A stretch of DNA of 19,092 nt from an uncultured Alphaproteobacteria bacterium (GCA_937942205.1 CALDFO010000054.1:1-19092), one strand, 5' to 3'. Shown: positions 1-7,403, numbered from the stretch's first letter. The notes: generated by a model not told the origin, from the sequence alone. Program-made: numbers and translations.

Positions 1-324
1 GAAGGCCGCGCCGCAGAGGAACAAAAACGCGACGGCGTGATTCCATTTCAGCGCCTCGCCCAGATAGCCCACCGAGAACACCGCGAAGACCACCAGGGTG
101 ATGATCTCCTGCATCGTCTTGAGCTGGGCGGCGGAATAGACCTGATGGCCGATGCGGTTGGCGGGCACCGCCAGGCAATATTCGAAAAAGGCGATGCCCC
201 AGGCGATGGGAATCACCAGCCAGAGCGAGGCGGCGGGAAATTTCAGTTGCCCATACCAGGCAAAGGTCATGAACACATTGGAAACGGCCAACAGCAGGAT
301 GGGCGCAAGGAAGGGCCAGGTCAT
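1..324 (-). CDS. DMT-family small membrane protein, DUF486 (C-terminus cut by window edge)
   Basis: Reading the minus strand from the ATG at 324 gives 108 open codons to the window edge. The protein is very hydrophobic and has the hallmark DUF486 segments: MTFAWYGQLKFP near residue 19, then GIAFFEYCLAVPANRIG, then AQLKTMQEIITLVVFAVFS. DUF486 proteins are about 115 residues with four membrane helices and are related to the drug/metabolite transporter superfamily; their substrate is unknown. Only a few C-terminal residues should be missing. The Shine-Dalgarno sequence upstream of 324 is weak, but the start agrees with the family N-terminus. No partner gene is visible. The family call is confident, the function is not. 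Confidence 0.85.
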   Translation of the reverse strand, partial: MTWPFLAPILLLAVSNVFMTFAWYGQLKFPAASLWLVIPIAWGIAFFEYCLAVPANRIGHQVYSAAQLKTMQEIITLVVFAVFSVGYLGEALKWNHAVAFLFLCGAAF

Positions 325-411
325 GGGGATATCCGGTTGGTATCTTTTGTGACGATCACAGGGGGCGGGGATGTTCCCATACTTGCCCCAGGGCGGGACA
401 GAGCGGGCCAG

Positions 412-429
412 GGCCCGGCATCCCGGGCC
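412..429. repeat. Perfect GC-rich hairpin
   Basis: GGCCCGG (412-418) and CCGGGCC (423-429) are perfect reverse complements around a 4-base CATC loop. No T-run follows on either strand, so it is not a standard intrinsic terminator. It lies about 90 bases upstream of the DUF486 start and could be leader structure or a protein site. Function unknown. Confidence 0.5.
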
Positions 430-661
430 GCATCCAGATTCTTTTCGCCACTGCCCGCCGCGCGGTGCGGGGACGACAGATGGTTACAATTTCGCGGCTG
501 GACCCGCTTTGCACCCGGGCCGCATGGGAGGAAGCTGACCGGGGCCAGTATCCCGCGGCGCTCCACCGCAAGGATGTCGGCCCACCACGGACGGCCGGGA
601 CGGGGTCTGGTGCCCCCCACATGGGCCATGCCCCGGCCGTCCATTTTTCCCCGATATTCAT

Positions 662-725
662 GTCCCGTTCAAATTCCCGTCACCAGAATGTGAAATGCGG
701 GCTTTTTCCGCCCGCAGGACGGGAC
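662..725. other. Nested inverted-repeat group (possible structured RNA)
   Basis: An outer arm pair GTCCCGT (662-668) / ACGGGAC (719-725) encloses two inner pairs: TCAC (680-683) / GTGA (690-693), and TGCGGGC (696-702) / GCCCGCA (710-716) with a T-rich loop. The three stems are compatible and would fold as a small multi-branch structure. The 7-bp inner hairpin alone could stop minus-strand transcripts weakly. No known RNA family is recognised. Confidence 0.35.
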
Positions 726-745
726 CGGACAGCAACAGGGCTTGC

Positions 746-762
746 GGACAGGCCCCCTGTCC
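746..762. promoter_or_regulatory. Palindromic operator-like site upstream of NodT gene
   Basis: GGACAGG (746-752) and CCTGTCC (756-762) form a perfect inverted repeat with a 3-base spacer, 114 bases upstream of the NodT-family start. Efflux genes are often under local repressors such as TetR or MarR that bind palindromes of this size. No regulator gene is adjacent in the window, so this is only a candidate operator. Confidence 0.35.
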
Positions 763-876
763 CCATATTTGCGGGATTGGTTTGGGGGGCTTCCTCCCGG
801 CATGGACAGAGCGAGCGGATTGACGCGGCGCGGCCCCCGATCGGACGGGCGGCGCCTCATTGGTAAAGAGAGTTTG

Positions 877-2322
877 ATGACATCTTCCTTCCGGGGTACC
901 CCCCTTCGCGGCATCACCGCCAGTGTGCTTGTGTTGTCGCTGGCCGCCTGTACCGCCAACCCCACCCCGCTCAACCGCCCCGGCGACGTGCCCGAAGGCT
1001 TCACCGCCCAGGTGGCCAAGGATGCCCCGGTCTGGCCCCAGGCCGACTGGTGGGCCAGCTTCACCGCCGAGGAACTGGTGCCGCTGCAGGAAACCGCGGC
1101 CAAGGAAAATCTCGACATCGAGATGGCCGCCGCCCGCGTGCTGCAGGCCGAGGCGAACAACGGCGTGGCCCTGTCCAGCCTGTTCCCCACTTTGGGCGCC
1201 TCGTTCGGCGCCGACCGCAACGGCGGCAATTCGGCCGTGCCGCGCGCCTCCAACCGCTTCACCGCCGGCCTGTCGGCCAGCTATCAGCAGAACTTCTTCG
1301 GCCTGGAATATCACAACCTGCGCGCCGCCCGCGAAAACCTGCGCTCGGCCCGCTATGCCCAGTCGGTGGTGTCGATCTCCATCGCCGCCCAGGTCGCCGA
1401 CCAGTATTTCACCATCCTGTCCCTGCGCGAGCGCATCGCCATCGGCAGGTCCAACATCGAAGCGGCCCAGCGCATCCTGACCGTGACCCAGGCCAAGGTC
1501 GCCAGCGGCGTGTCGTCCAACCTGGACCTGGCCGAACAGCAGGCCCTGGTGGCGCAGCAGCAGTCGCGCCTGCCCGGCCTGATTCAGGCCGAGCGTCAGG
1601 CCCGTTACGGCCTGGCCATCCTGCTGGGCCGCGCCCCGGAACGCTATGACGTCAAGGGCCAGAACCTGGACAACATCACCCCGCCCAAGGTCCAGCCTGG
1701 CCTGCCCAGCGAACTGCTGCGCCGCCGCCCCGACATCGCCCAGGCGGAAGCCGGCCTTTATGCCGCCCATGCCAATGTGGACGCGGCCCGCGCCGCCTTC
1801 TTCCCCTCGCTGGGCCTGACCGGCGACGCCGGCTATGGGCCGGTGGCGGCGATCGGCAACCTGTTCAACCCGGCAGGCTTTGCCTGGAGCATCGGCGCCA
1901 GTGTGCTGCAGACCATCTTTGACGGCGGCCGCATCGGCGCGCAGAAGGATTACGCCAACGCGGTGGAACGCGAACTGGTCGCCAACTACCGCAAGACGGT
2001 GTTCACCGCCTTCAGCGATGTGGAAACCTCGCTGGACACGGTGCAGTCCACCGCCGAGCAGCTCGCCCTGATCGAGACCCAGGCCCGCGCCTCGCGCGAA
2101 GCCTTCCGCATCTCCGAACTGCAATACCGCGAAGGCACCATCGACATCCTGTCGCTGCTGAACTCGCAGCAGAATCTGTTCAACGCCCAGGACGCGCTGG
2201 CCCAGACCAAGCTGGCCCGTCTCCAGGCCCATCTGGCTCTGTACAACGCGCTGGGCGGCGGCTGGGAACAGACCGCCTCGGACAAGGACTACAAGAACCA
2301 GCTCGACTGGTGGCCGCTTTAA
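877..2322 (+). CDS. NodT-family RND efflux outer-membrane lipoprotein
   Basis: The 481-residue protein is a TolC/OprM-like outer-membrane channel that lets an inner-membrane RND pump and its adaptor expel substrates. The ATG at 877 was chosen because AAAGAGAG lies at 864-871 and the next residues form a lipoprotein signal with lipobox LAAC (Cys25). Longer in-frame starts lack a signal. The N-terminal PQADWWASF segment and the motif ELLRRRPDIAQAEAGL followed by ANVDAARAAFFPSLGLTG are diagnostic of NodT factors, which carry two outer-membrane efflux (OEP) repeats. Length is normal for the family. No RND pump or membrane-fusion gene adjoins it, so it is an orphan channel here. A perfect palindrome lies upstream. 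Confidence 0.93.
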   Translation: MTSSFRGTPLRGITASVLVLSLAACTANPTPLNRPGDVPEGFTAQVAKDAPVWPQADWWASFTAEELVPLQETAAKENLDIEMAAARVLQAEANNGVALSSLFPTLGASFGADRNGGNSAVPRASNRFTAGLSASYQQNFFGLEYHNLRAARENLRSARYAQSVVSISIAAQVADQYFTILSLRERIAIGRSNIEAAQRILTVTQAKVASGVSSNLDLAEQQALVAQQQSRLPGLIQAERQARYGLAILLGRAPERYDVKGQNLDNITPPKVQPGLPSELLRRRPDIAQAEAGLYAAHANVDAARAAFFPSLGLTGDAGYGPVAAIGNLFNPAGFAWSIGASVLQTIFDGGRIGAQKDYANAVERELVANYRKTVFTAFSDVETSLDTVQSTAEQLALIETQARASREAFRISELQYREGTIDILSLLNSQQNLFNAQDALAQTKLARLQAHLALYNALGGGWEQTASDKDYKNQLDWWPL

Positions 2323-2330
2323 GCCCCCCT

Positions 2331-2445
2331 CCGGTTTCAGCTTTCCGCTCGGCTGCTCGGGCCCTCCGGCCCTCGCACATGCCTCGCTCGCTGAAACCAC
2401 CTCCCCCTTAGGCGTGCTTCGCACGCGAAGGGGGAGGATGACCTG
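2331..2445. repeat. Intergenic repeat element, copy 1
   Basis: This copy begins CCGGTTTCAG, has the matching arm CTGAAACC at 2391-2398, and ends in a large hairpin: CTCCCCCTT (2401-2409) pairs with AAGGGGGAG (2428-2436) around an inner CGTGC/GCACG stem. The same order of blocks recurs at 2513-2590. It lies just 3' of the NodT gene, where the stem could also end transcription. Confidence 0.6.
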
Positions 2446-2463
2446 CGCTGACTGCCCCCAATT

Positions 2464-2489
2464 GTCATTCCCGCGAAAGCGGGAATCCA
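2464..2489. repeat. REP-like palindrome (ATTCCC...GGGAAT type)
   Basis: Arms ATTCCCGC (2468-2475) and GCGGGAAT (2480-2487) flank a GAAA loop. Palindromes of this exact type are dispersed in many proteobacterial genomes and resemble the Neisseria dRS3 core ATTCCC-N8-GGGAAT. Their translations give the well-known false peptides SRFRGND and WIPAFAGMT, both of which appear here in antisense frames. Confidence 0.75.
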
Positions 2490-2512
2490 ACTTTCTTTCT
2501 CTAATACTCCCG

Positions 2513-2590
2513 CCGGGTTCAGATTCCGCTCGTTTGCTGAAATCATCTCTCCCTTGAATGCGCTACGCGCCAAAAGGGGGAGGCAGACCT
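2513..2590. repeat. Intergenic repeat element, copy 2 (shorter)
   Basis: This copy follows the block order of 2331-2445: CCGGGTTCAG, TTCCGCTCG, GCTGAAATCA, CTCTCCCTT, a GCGC-containing loop, then AAAGGGGGAGG and GACCT. It lacks about 37 bases present in the middle of copy 1. The two copies share orientation and flank the REP-like palindrome, which suggests a mobile or duplicating non-coding element. Confidence 0.55.
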
Positions 2591-2602
2591 GAGGAACGGA
2601 AA

Positions 2603-2645
2603 CAGAAAAGGGCGCTGCCGGATAAAGGCAGCGCCCTTTTTCTGT
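2603..2645. terminator. Bidirectional Rho-independent terminator
   Basis: AAAAGGGCGCTGCC and GGCAGCGCCCTTTT (2607-2640) form a strong GC-rich stem with a 7-base loop, with A-runs before and T-runs after. It therefore works on both strands. It sits 7 bases past the aldo/keto reductase stop on the minus strand and also closes the rightward transcript from the NodT side. Confidence 0.9.
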
Positions 2646-2651
2646 TGCTGT

Positions 2652-3626
2652 TCAGCGCAGATTTCCCGCCACCGCCTTCGGCTGGTAGGGCGCTTCCAGA
2701 TAGGCGATCTCCGTCTCGGTGAGCGCGATTTCCGTGGCGGCGATGGCGTCTTCCAGATGCTGCATCTTCGACGCCCCGATGATCGGCGCGGTGACGCCCT
2801 TGTGCAGCATCCAGGCGGTGGCGATCTGGGCGTTGCTGCGGCCATGCTTCCGCGCCGTCTCCTCCACCCGGCGCAGGATTTCCACATCGGCGTCGGAGAA
2901 TTCCATGTCCAGCACCTTGTCGGATTTGGCGCGGGTGGATTGCAGGTCGCGCGCATGGGCATGGCTGCGCCCCAAAAAGCCGCGCGCCAACGGCGACCAG
3001 GGAATCACGCCGATGCCGGCATCGCGGCACAGCGGCAGCATCTCGCGTTCCTCCTCCCGATAGACCAGATTGTAGAAATTCTGCATCGAGACGAATTTGG
3101 TCATCCCCATCCGGTCCGCCGCGGCCAGGAATTTGGCGAACTGCCAGACATGCATGGAGGAGGCGCCGATATAGCGGGCCTTGCCGCTTTGCACGACCTC
3201 ATGCAGGGCGGCGACGGTTTCCTCGATCGGGGTATCATTGTCGAAACGGTGGATCTGGTAGAGATCGACATAATCGGTGCCCAGCCGCCGCAGCGAGTCG
3301 TCGATGGCGTGCAGGATATGCTTGCGCGACAGCCCGCCATTATGGCCGTCGACCGGAAAGAACACCTTGGTCGCCAGCACATAGGATTCGCGCTTGCCGG
3401 CGAAGTCGCGCAAGGCCCGGCCCACCACTTCCTCGGACGCGCCCTGCGAATAGATATCGGCGGTGTCGAAAAAGGTGATGCCCGCTTCCACCGCCCGTTT
3501 GAGGAAGGGACGGCTGGCGGCCTCGTCCAGCACCCAGTCGCGCCAGGCCGGGCTGCCATAGGTCATGGTGCCCAGGCAGATGCGCGAGACCTTCAGGCCG
3601 GTCCGGCCCAGATGGGTGGTTTGCAT
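2652..3626 (-). CDS. Aldo/keto reductase
   Basis: This 324-residue protein has the single-domain (beta/alpha)8 barrel of NADPH-dependent aldo/keto reductases, which reduce aldehydes and ketones in the cytoplasm. The N-terminal LGRTGLKVSRICLGTM is typical. The catalytic tetrad is complete: Asp54 and Tyr59 in FFDTADIYS, Lys87 in LATKV and His126 in LYQIHR. IGASKM near the C-terminus is the usual cofactor-phosphate loop. The start at 3626 has AAAAGG with a 7-base spacer. It is transcribed away from the lipid transport operon and ends in a strong terminator. It resembles the YcsN/YghZ-type branch of the superfamily, but the substrate cannot be read from the sequence. Confidence 0.93.
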   Translation of the reverse strand: MQTTHLGRTGLKVSRICLGTMTYGSPAWRDWVLDEAASRPFLKRAVEAGITFFDTADIYSQGASEEVVGRALRDFAGKRESYVLATKVFFPVDGHNGGLSRKHILHAIDDSLRRLGTDYVDLYQIHRFDNDTPIEETVAALHEVVQSGKARYIGASSMHVWQFAKFLAAADRMGMTKFVSMQNFYNLVYREEEREMLPLCRDAGIGVIPWSPLARGFLGRSHAHARDLQSTRAKSDKVLDMEFSDADVEILRRVEETARKHGRSNAQIATAWMLHKGVTAPIIGASKMQHLEDAIAATEIALTETEIAYLEAPYQPKAVAGNLR

Positions 3627-3709
3627 GGCGATGCCTTTTGAAAGCGACCCGTTTTCTTAAAACGCCGGGCCGGAGTCGGAAAGGGAACTCATGGAACTTT
3701 CCTCTTATC

Positions 3710-3737
3710 TGGCGCATTGTTGACGGGAAATGCGCCA
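3710..3737. promoter_or_regulatory. Perfect 9-bp inverted repeat between divergent genes
   Basis: TGGCGCATT (3710-3718) and AATGCGCCA (3729-3737) are exact reverse complements with a 10-base spacer containing TTGAC. The repeat lies 22 bases before the permease ATG and 83 bases before the reductase start. It could be an operator for the divergent promoters or a hairpin in the lipid-transport mRNA leader. Confidence 0.5.
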
Positions 3738-3759
3738 ATAGCGGCGCTTGGGCAGGTTC

Positions 3760-4914
3760 ATGACGTCGATCGAAGCCGCCGCGGATGGCGCCGAGGCCTG
3801 GTTCACGCTGGACCGGGATGATGGCCGTCTGGCCGTGGGCGGGGACTGGACCATCGGGGAAAGCGCGCGGCTGGACCGCGAGTTGAACGCGCTGGAGTTG
3901 AAAGGCCAAGGCCCCGTCACCATCGACGCCAGCAAGCTGTCGCGGCTGGACAGCGCCGGGGCCTGGCTGCTGCTGCGCACCCGCCGGGCGCTGGAGGCGG
4001 CGGGCAACACGGTATCGGGACCGGAGGTGCCCGAACGTTATCAGCCCCTGCTGGAAAATCTGGACCAGGAACAGCCGGAAAACCGCAAATCCGGCCCGCG
4101 TATCCCCAAGGGTTTCCGGGGCCGTCTCTACCGCATCGGGCGCACCACGGTGCAGAACCTGAAGCAGGCAGTGTCCATCCTGGGCTATCTGGGCCGGGTG
4201 ACGGTGGAAACCGGCGAGGCCATCGTCAAGCCCCGGCACAATCTGCGCGTCACCGCCATCGTCCACCAGGTCGAGGAGACCGGCATCAATGCCTTGCCCA
4301 TCGTGGGGCTGCTGGCCTTCCTGATCGGAGTCGTGCTGGCCTATCAGGGGGCCGACCAGCTCAAGCGGTTCGGCGCGGAAATCTTCACCATCAACCTGCT
4401 GGGCGTGGGCCTGCTGCGCGAGATCGGCGGCCTGATCACCGCCATCATCGTGGCGGGCCGTTCGGGCAGCGCCTTCACCGCCCAGATCGGCACCATGCGC
4501 GTCAACGAGGAAATCGACGCCATGCAGACCATGGGGCTGAACACGGTGGACACGCTGGTGCTGCCGCGCGTCATCGGCCTGGTGATCGCCCTGCCGCTGC
4601 TGACCTTTTATGCCATGGTGATGGGCCTGATCGGCGGCGCCATGATGTGCTATTTCGCGCTGGACATCACCATTCCGATATTCCTGCGCCAGCTCAACGA
4701 CGCGGTGAGCGTCAACACCATGATGGTGGGCCTGATCAAGGCGCCGGTCTTCGCCTTTGTGATCGCGCTGGTGGGCTGTTACGAGGGCTTTCAGGTTCAG
4801 CGCAACGCCGCCAGCGTGGGCCAGCTCACCACCCGGTCGGTGGTGGAATCCATCTTCCTGGTGATCGTGCTGGACGCGGCCTTTTCCGTCATGTTCTCGA
4901 TTCTGGATATCTGA
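3760..4914 (+). CDS. mlaE: STAS-MlaE fusion: permease of Mla-type lipid ABC transporter
   Basis: This protein (384 residues from the ATG at 3760) joins two parts that are separate proteins in E. coli. Residues 1 to about 105 are a STAS domain (MlaB role) with the typical LDSAGAWLL at 63-71. From about 130 to the end is an MlaE permease with five to six membrane helices and the family signature MRVNEEIDAMQTMG at 246-259. It should form the inner-membrane core moving phospholipids with MlaF and MlaD. The start is uncertain: GGGCAGG lies only 3 bases before the ATG, and an in-frame TTG at 3748 adds four residues. The next gene starts on the last base of its stop codon, indicating translational coupling. 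Confidence 0.93.
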   Translation: MTSIEAAADGAEAWFTLDRDDGRLAVGGDWTIGESARLDRELNALELKGQGPVTIDASKLSRLDSAGAWLLLRTRRALEAAGNTVSGPEVPERYQPLLENLDQEQPENRKSGPRIPKGFRGRLYRIGRTTVQNLKQAVSILGYLGRVTVETGEAIVKPRHNLRVTAIVHQVEETGINALPIVGLLAFLIGVVLAYQGADQLKRFGAEIFTINLLGVGLLREIGGLITAIIVAGRSGSAFTAQIGTMRVNEEIDAMQTMGLNTVDTLVLPRVIGLVIALPLLTFYAMVMGLIGGAMMCYFALDITIPIFLRQLNDAVSVNTMMVGLIKAPVFAFVIALVGCYEGFQVQRNAASVGQLTTRSVVESIFLVIVLDAAFSVMFSILDI

Positions 4915-5699
4915 TGGCCGAGGCGCGGGAAAAGGAAGCGGTCATCAAGCTGCGGGGACTGGTCACCGGCTTCGGCAGCAAGATCCTGCACGACCATATC
5001 GACCTGGATGTCTATCGCGGCGAGGTGCTGGGGGTGGTGGGCGGTTCCGGCTCGGGCAAGTCGGTGCTGATGCGCGCCATCATCTCGCTGATCCAGCCCA
5101 AGGAAGGCACCATCGAGGTGTTGGGACAGGCGGTGAGCGAGGCCGAAGCCCCCAGGATGCGGGCGCTGGAGATGCGCTGGGGGGTGCTGTTCCAGGAAGG
5201 GGCGCTGTTTTCCTCCCAGACCGTGGCGGAAAACATCCAGGTGCCCTTGCGCGAATATACCGGCATGTCCCAACAATTGATGGACGAGATCGCCGCCATG
5301 AAACTGACGATGGTGGGCCTGCCGCCGGACACGGCGGAAAAATATCCCTCCGAACTGTCGGGCGGCATGAAGAAACGCGCCGGCCTGGCGCGGGCGCTGG
5401 CCCTGGACCCCGAACTGCTGTTCCTGGACGAGCCCACCGCCGGGCTGGACCCGATCAGCGCCAACCAGTTCGACGAACTGATCAGGCGCCTGCAAAAGGC
5501 GCTGGGCCTGACCGTCTTTCTGGTCACCCACGACCTGGACACGCTGCGCGCCGTCACCGACCGCATCGCCGTCCTGGTGAACAAGAAACTGGTGGTGGGC
5601 ACCATCGCGGAACTGCGCAAAAATCCGGATCCCTGGATCCAGGACTACTTCTCGGGCGTTCGCGGCAGGGCCGCCCTGGCCGGCATGGAGACGGACTGA
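4914..5699 (+). CDS. mlaF: MlaF-type ATP-binding protein of lipid ABC transporter
   Basis: This 261-residue cytoplasmic ATPase powers the permease encoded just upstream. All ABC motifs are present: Walker A GGSGSGKS (43-50), Q-loop Gln94 in VLFQEGALF, signature LSGGM (148-152), Walker B LLFLDE (168-173), the D-loop GLDP and switch His206 in VTHD. The FQEGALFSSQTVAENIQVPL segment is typical of the MlaF/Ttg2A group. The ATG at 4914 overlaps the upstream stop by 1 nt (TGATG), and its own stop overlaps the next gene the same way, so the three proteins are likely made in step. A longer open frame extends upstream inside the permease gene, but it lacks homology and is rejected as the start. Confidence 0.95.
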   Translation: MAEAREKEAVIKLRGLVTGFGSKILHDHIDLDVYRGEVLGVVGGSGSGKSVLMRAIISLIQPKEGTIEVLGQAVSEAEAPRMRALEMRWGVLFQEGALFSSQTVAENIQVPLREYTGMSQQLMDEIAAMKLTMVGLPPDTAEKYPSELSGGMKKRAGLARALALDPELLFLDEPTAGLDPISANQFDELIRRLQKALGLTVFLVTHDLDTLRAVTDRIAVLVNKKLVVGTIAELRKNPDPWIQDYFSGVRGRAALAGMETD

Positions 5700-6568
5700 T
5701 GGAGACAAAAGCCAATTACGTCGCGGTGGGCGCTTTCGTGCTGGCCTGCGTCATCGGCCTGGTGGTCACCATCATGTGGCTGGCGGGCGCGCAGTACAGC
5801 CAGGAATACGCCTATTACCAGGCCTATTTCAAAGGCCCGGTGACCGGGCTGGGGAAAGGCACGGTCACGCGCTACAACGGCATCGAGGTGGGCCGCATCA
5901 CCAAACTGGAGTTCGATCCGCACGACCCCCAGCGCGTCATCGTCACCATGCAGGTCCAGCCCAACCTGAATATCCGCGAGGACAGCGTCGCCTCGATCGA
6001 CAGCCAGGGCATTACCGGCTCGTCCTTCGTCGAGATCAGCGGCGGCACCGCCAAGGCCCCCCTGCTGGTGGCGCGCGAGGGCCAGCGCTATCCGGTGATC
6101 CGCACCCGGCAGTCCACCTTCGCCCAACTCGCCCAATCCGCGCCGGAGGTGGTGGCCAAACTGAACGTGGCGGCCGGCCGGATCAACGACCTGCTCAACG
6201 ACAACAACCGCCGCGCCGTCGCCAATGTGCTGGCCAACCTGGACGAGACCACCGCCGCGATCGCCCGGCGCAGCGCCGACATCGACGCCACCATCGCCAA
6301 CGCCAACAAGGCGATGGAAAATCTCAGCCAGGCCTCGAACGACCTCAAGCCCGCCATGCAGCAGGTGGACCTGACCATCCGCAAATACGGCAAGCTGGCC
6401 GACGATGCCGACGCCTTCGTCACCGGCGACGGGCTGGCGCAGCTTTCCAACCTGATCGGCGAGATGCGCCGCCTGGTGGGCAATCTCGACCAGTTCTCCA
6501 GCCAGCTCAACCGCCAGCCGACCAAGCTGCTGTTCGGCGACCGGCGCAAGGGATACGAACCCAAATGA
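5699..6568 (+). CDS. mlaD: MlaD-type MCE-domain lipid-binding protein
   Basis: This 289-residue protein has one N-terminal membrane helix (about 8-30, AVGAFVLACVIGLVVTIMWLAG), then a periplasmic MCE domain (about 38-115) with the typical GPVTGLGKGTVTRYNGIEVGRI and GITGSSFVEISGG. A long, Asn/Asp/Ala-rich helical tail follows. MCE proteins form hexameric rings that hold lipid and sit on the MlaE-MlaF core. The tail is longer than in E. coli MlaD (about 180 residues in total) and resembles YrbD/PqiB-like forms whose helices extend into the periplasm. The start overlaps the ATPase stop by 1 nt. It belongs with the flanking genes in one operon. Confidence 0.94.
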   Translation: METKANYVAVGAFVLACVIGLVVTIMWLAGAQYSQEYAYYQAYFKGPVTGLGKGTVTRYNGIEVGRITKLEFDPHDPQRVIVTMQVQPNLNIREDSVASIDSQGITGSSFVEISGGTAKAPLLVAREGQRYPVIRTRQSTFAQLAQSAPEVVAKLNVAAGRINDLLNDNNRRAVANVLANLDETTAAIARRSADIDATIANANKAMENLSQASNDLKPAMQQVDLTIRKYGKLADDADAFVTGDGLAQLSNLIGEMRRLVGNLDQFSSQLNRQPTKLLFGDRRKGYEPK

Positions 6569-6576
6569 GGCGACAG

Positions 6577-7320
6577 ATGATCCGGCGAAGCTTTGTGATC
6601 GGCGCGGCGTCCCTGATGCTGGCGGGCTGCGGCAAGGATCTTCTGGGGCCGCCCGAAGCCGGTCCCATCTATGCGGTGCGGCCGGTCTTTCCGCCCACCG
6701 CCCCCGTGCCTGACAGCGCCCCCAACAGCGCCAAGGTATCCTGGTCGCTGTCGCTGATGCGGCCCAACGTGCCCGGCGGCCTGGCCAGCGACCGCATCGC
6801 GCTGGTGCAGCCCGGCGGCGTGCTGGATTTCTACGCCAAGGCCACCTATCCCGACACCACCTCCACCATGATCCAGCAGGCGCTGCTGGACGGCTTCGAG
6901 GCGTCGGGCCGCATCGGCGCGGTGTCGCGCGAGCAGGACGCGCTGCAATCCGATTACCTGCTGGTGGTCGAGGTCAAGAATTTCGAGGCCCAGTACGCCG
7001 TTGCCGACGGCATTCCGCAGGTGGTGGTGGCGATGACCGCCAAGCTGACCACCGCGCGCGGGCGCAAGATCGTGGGCAGCTTTACCACCACCCAGACCGG
7101 CACGGCGGCGGTGAACAGCACCCCCGCCGTGGTCCAGGCGCTGACCGCGGCGCTGGGCGCGCCGGTCAAGCAGGTGGTGGACTGGACGCTGACGGCCCCG
7201 CCGCCCGCCTCCCCGATCGCCCCGTCCGCGCAACAGCAGGGCTGGCCGCAGGGCTCGCCCGCCAAACCGGCGGAGCAGGTGCTGAAGGACATCCGGCGCG
7301 GCAGCGATTCCTTGCGTTAA
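6577..7320 (+). CDS. ABC-type transport auxiliary lipoprotein (PqiC/DUF330-like)
   Basis: This 247-residue lipoprotein starts with MIRRSFVIGAASLMLAGC, a lipoprotein signal with lipobox LAGC (Cys18). The mature part has the fold pattern of the ABC_trans_aux family, with LSLMRPNVPGGLASDRIALVQPGG resembling the conserved core around the exposed beta strand. A Pro/Gln-rich tail follows. Family members act with MCE transporters, probably as the outer-membrane anchor. ATG 6577 was preferred because GAGG lies 6 bases upstream. An in-frame ATG at 6565 overlaps the MlaD stop (ATGA) and would add four residues. It is the last gene of the lipid transport operon; no MlaC or MlaA gene is in the window. 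Confidence 0.88.
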   Translation: MIRRSFVIGAASLMLAGCGKDLLGPPEAGPIYAVRPVFPPTAPVPDSAPNSAKVSWSLSLMRPNVPGGLASDRIALVQPGGVLDFYAKATYPDTTSTMIQQALLDGFEASGRIGAVSREQDALQSDYLLVVEVKNFEAQYAVADGIPQVVVAMTAKLTTARGRKIVGSFTTTQTGTAAVNSTPAVVQALTAALGAPVKQVVDWTLTAPPPASPIAPSAQQQGWPQGSPAKPAEQVLKDIRRGSDSLR

Positions 7321-7376
7321 CCACGGCCGGGGCCGCGGCGCGCAATCGTTCCATCGCGGGCGCACAAATAGTTACG

Positions 7377-7403
7377 GGAACTTTCCGAACCGGCTTCGTG
7401 TTT
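7377..7403 (+). promoter_or_regulatory. Possible EcfG-type (general stress) promoter
   Basis: GGAAC at 7377-7381 is followed after 15 bases by CGTGTTT at 7397-7403. Alphaproteobacterial EcfG promoters read GGAAC, 16-17 bases, CGTT, so the match is close but not perfect. It lies 32 bases upstream of the DUF1328 start, a sensible distance. DUF1328 genes are plausible stress genes, which is the second reason for suggesting it. Confidence 0.35.

Larger units (their letters stand above)
325..876. other. 552-base non-coding gap with inverted repeats
   Basis: This gap separates the minus-strand DUF486 gene from the plus-strand NodT gene and should hold both promoters. Open frames cross it, but none has a credible ribosome binding site or a recognisable protein. 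It contains a GC-rich hairpin (412-429), a nested inverted-repeat group (662-725) and a short perfect palindrome (746-762), each listed separately. No tRNA-like or Rho-independent terminator structure with a clear T-tract was seen. Confidence 0.6.

Noticed and set aside
37..693. 218-codon plus-strand frame at the left edge
   Set aside because: Overlaps the DUF486 gene in antisense and has no recognisable protein features or binding site.
465..866. 133-codon plus-strand frame in the long gap
   Set aside because: No ribosome binding site, no family resemblance and unlike the codon pattern of the window's real genes.
658..2490. 610-codon minus-strand open frame opposite the NodT gene
   Set aside because: Antisense shadow of a clear NodT family gene in high-GC DNA. 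Its start, MDSRFRGND, is the known false peptide of the ATTCCC/GGGAAT repeat.
2337..2573. 78-codon minus-strand frame containing WIPAFAGMT
   Set aside because: Translation of intergenic repeats, a known annotation artefact.
3678..3702. GGAAAG/CTTTCC inverted repeat with GGAAC elements as an EcfG promoter
   Set aside because: No CGTT-like element at the right distance on either strand.
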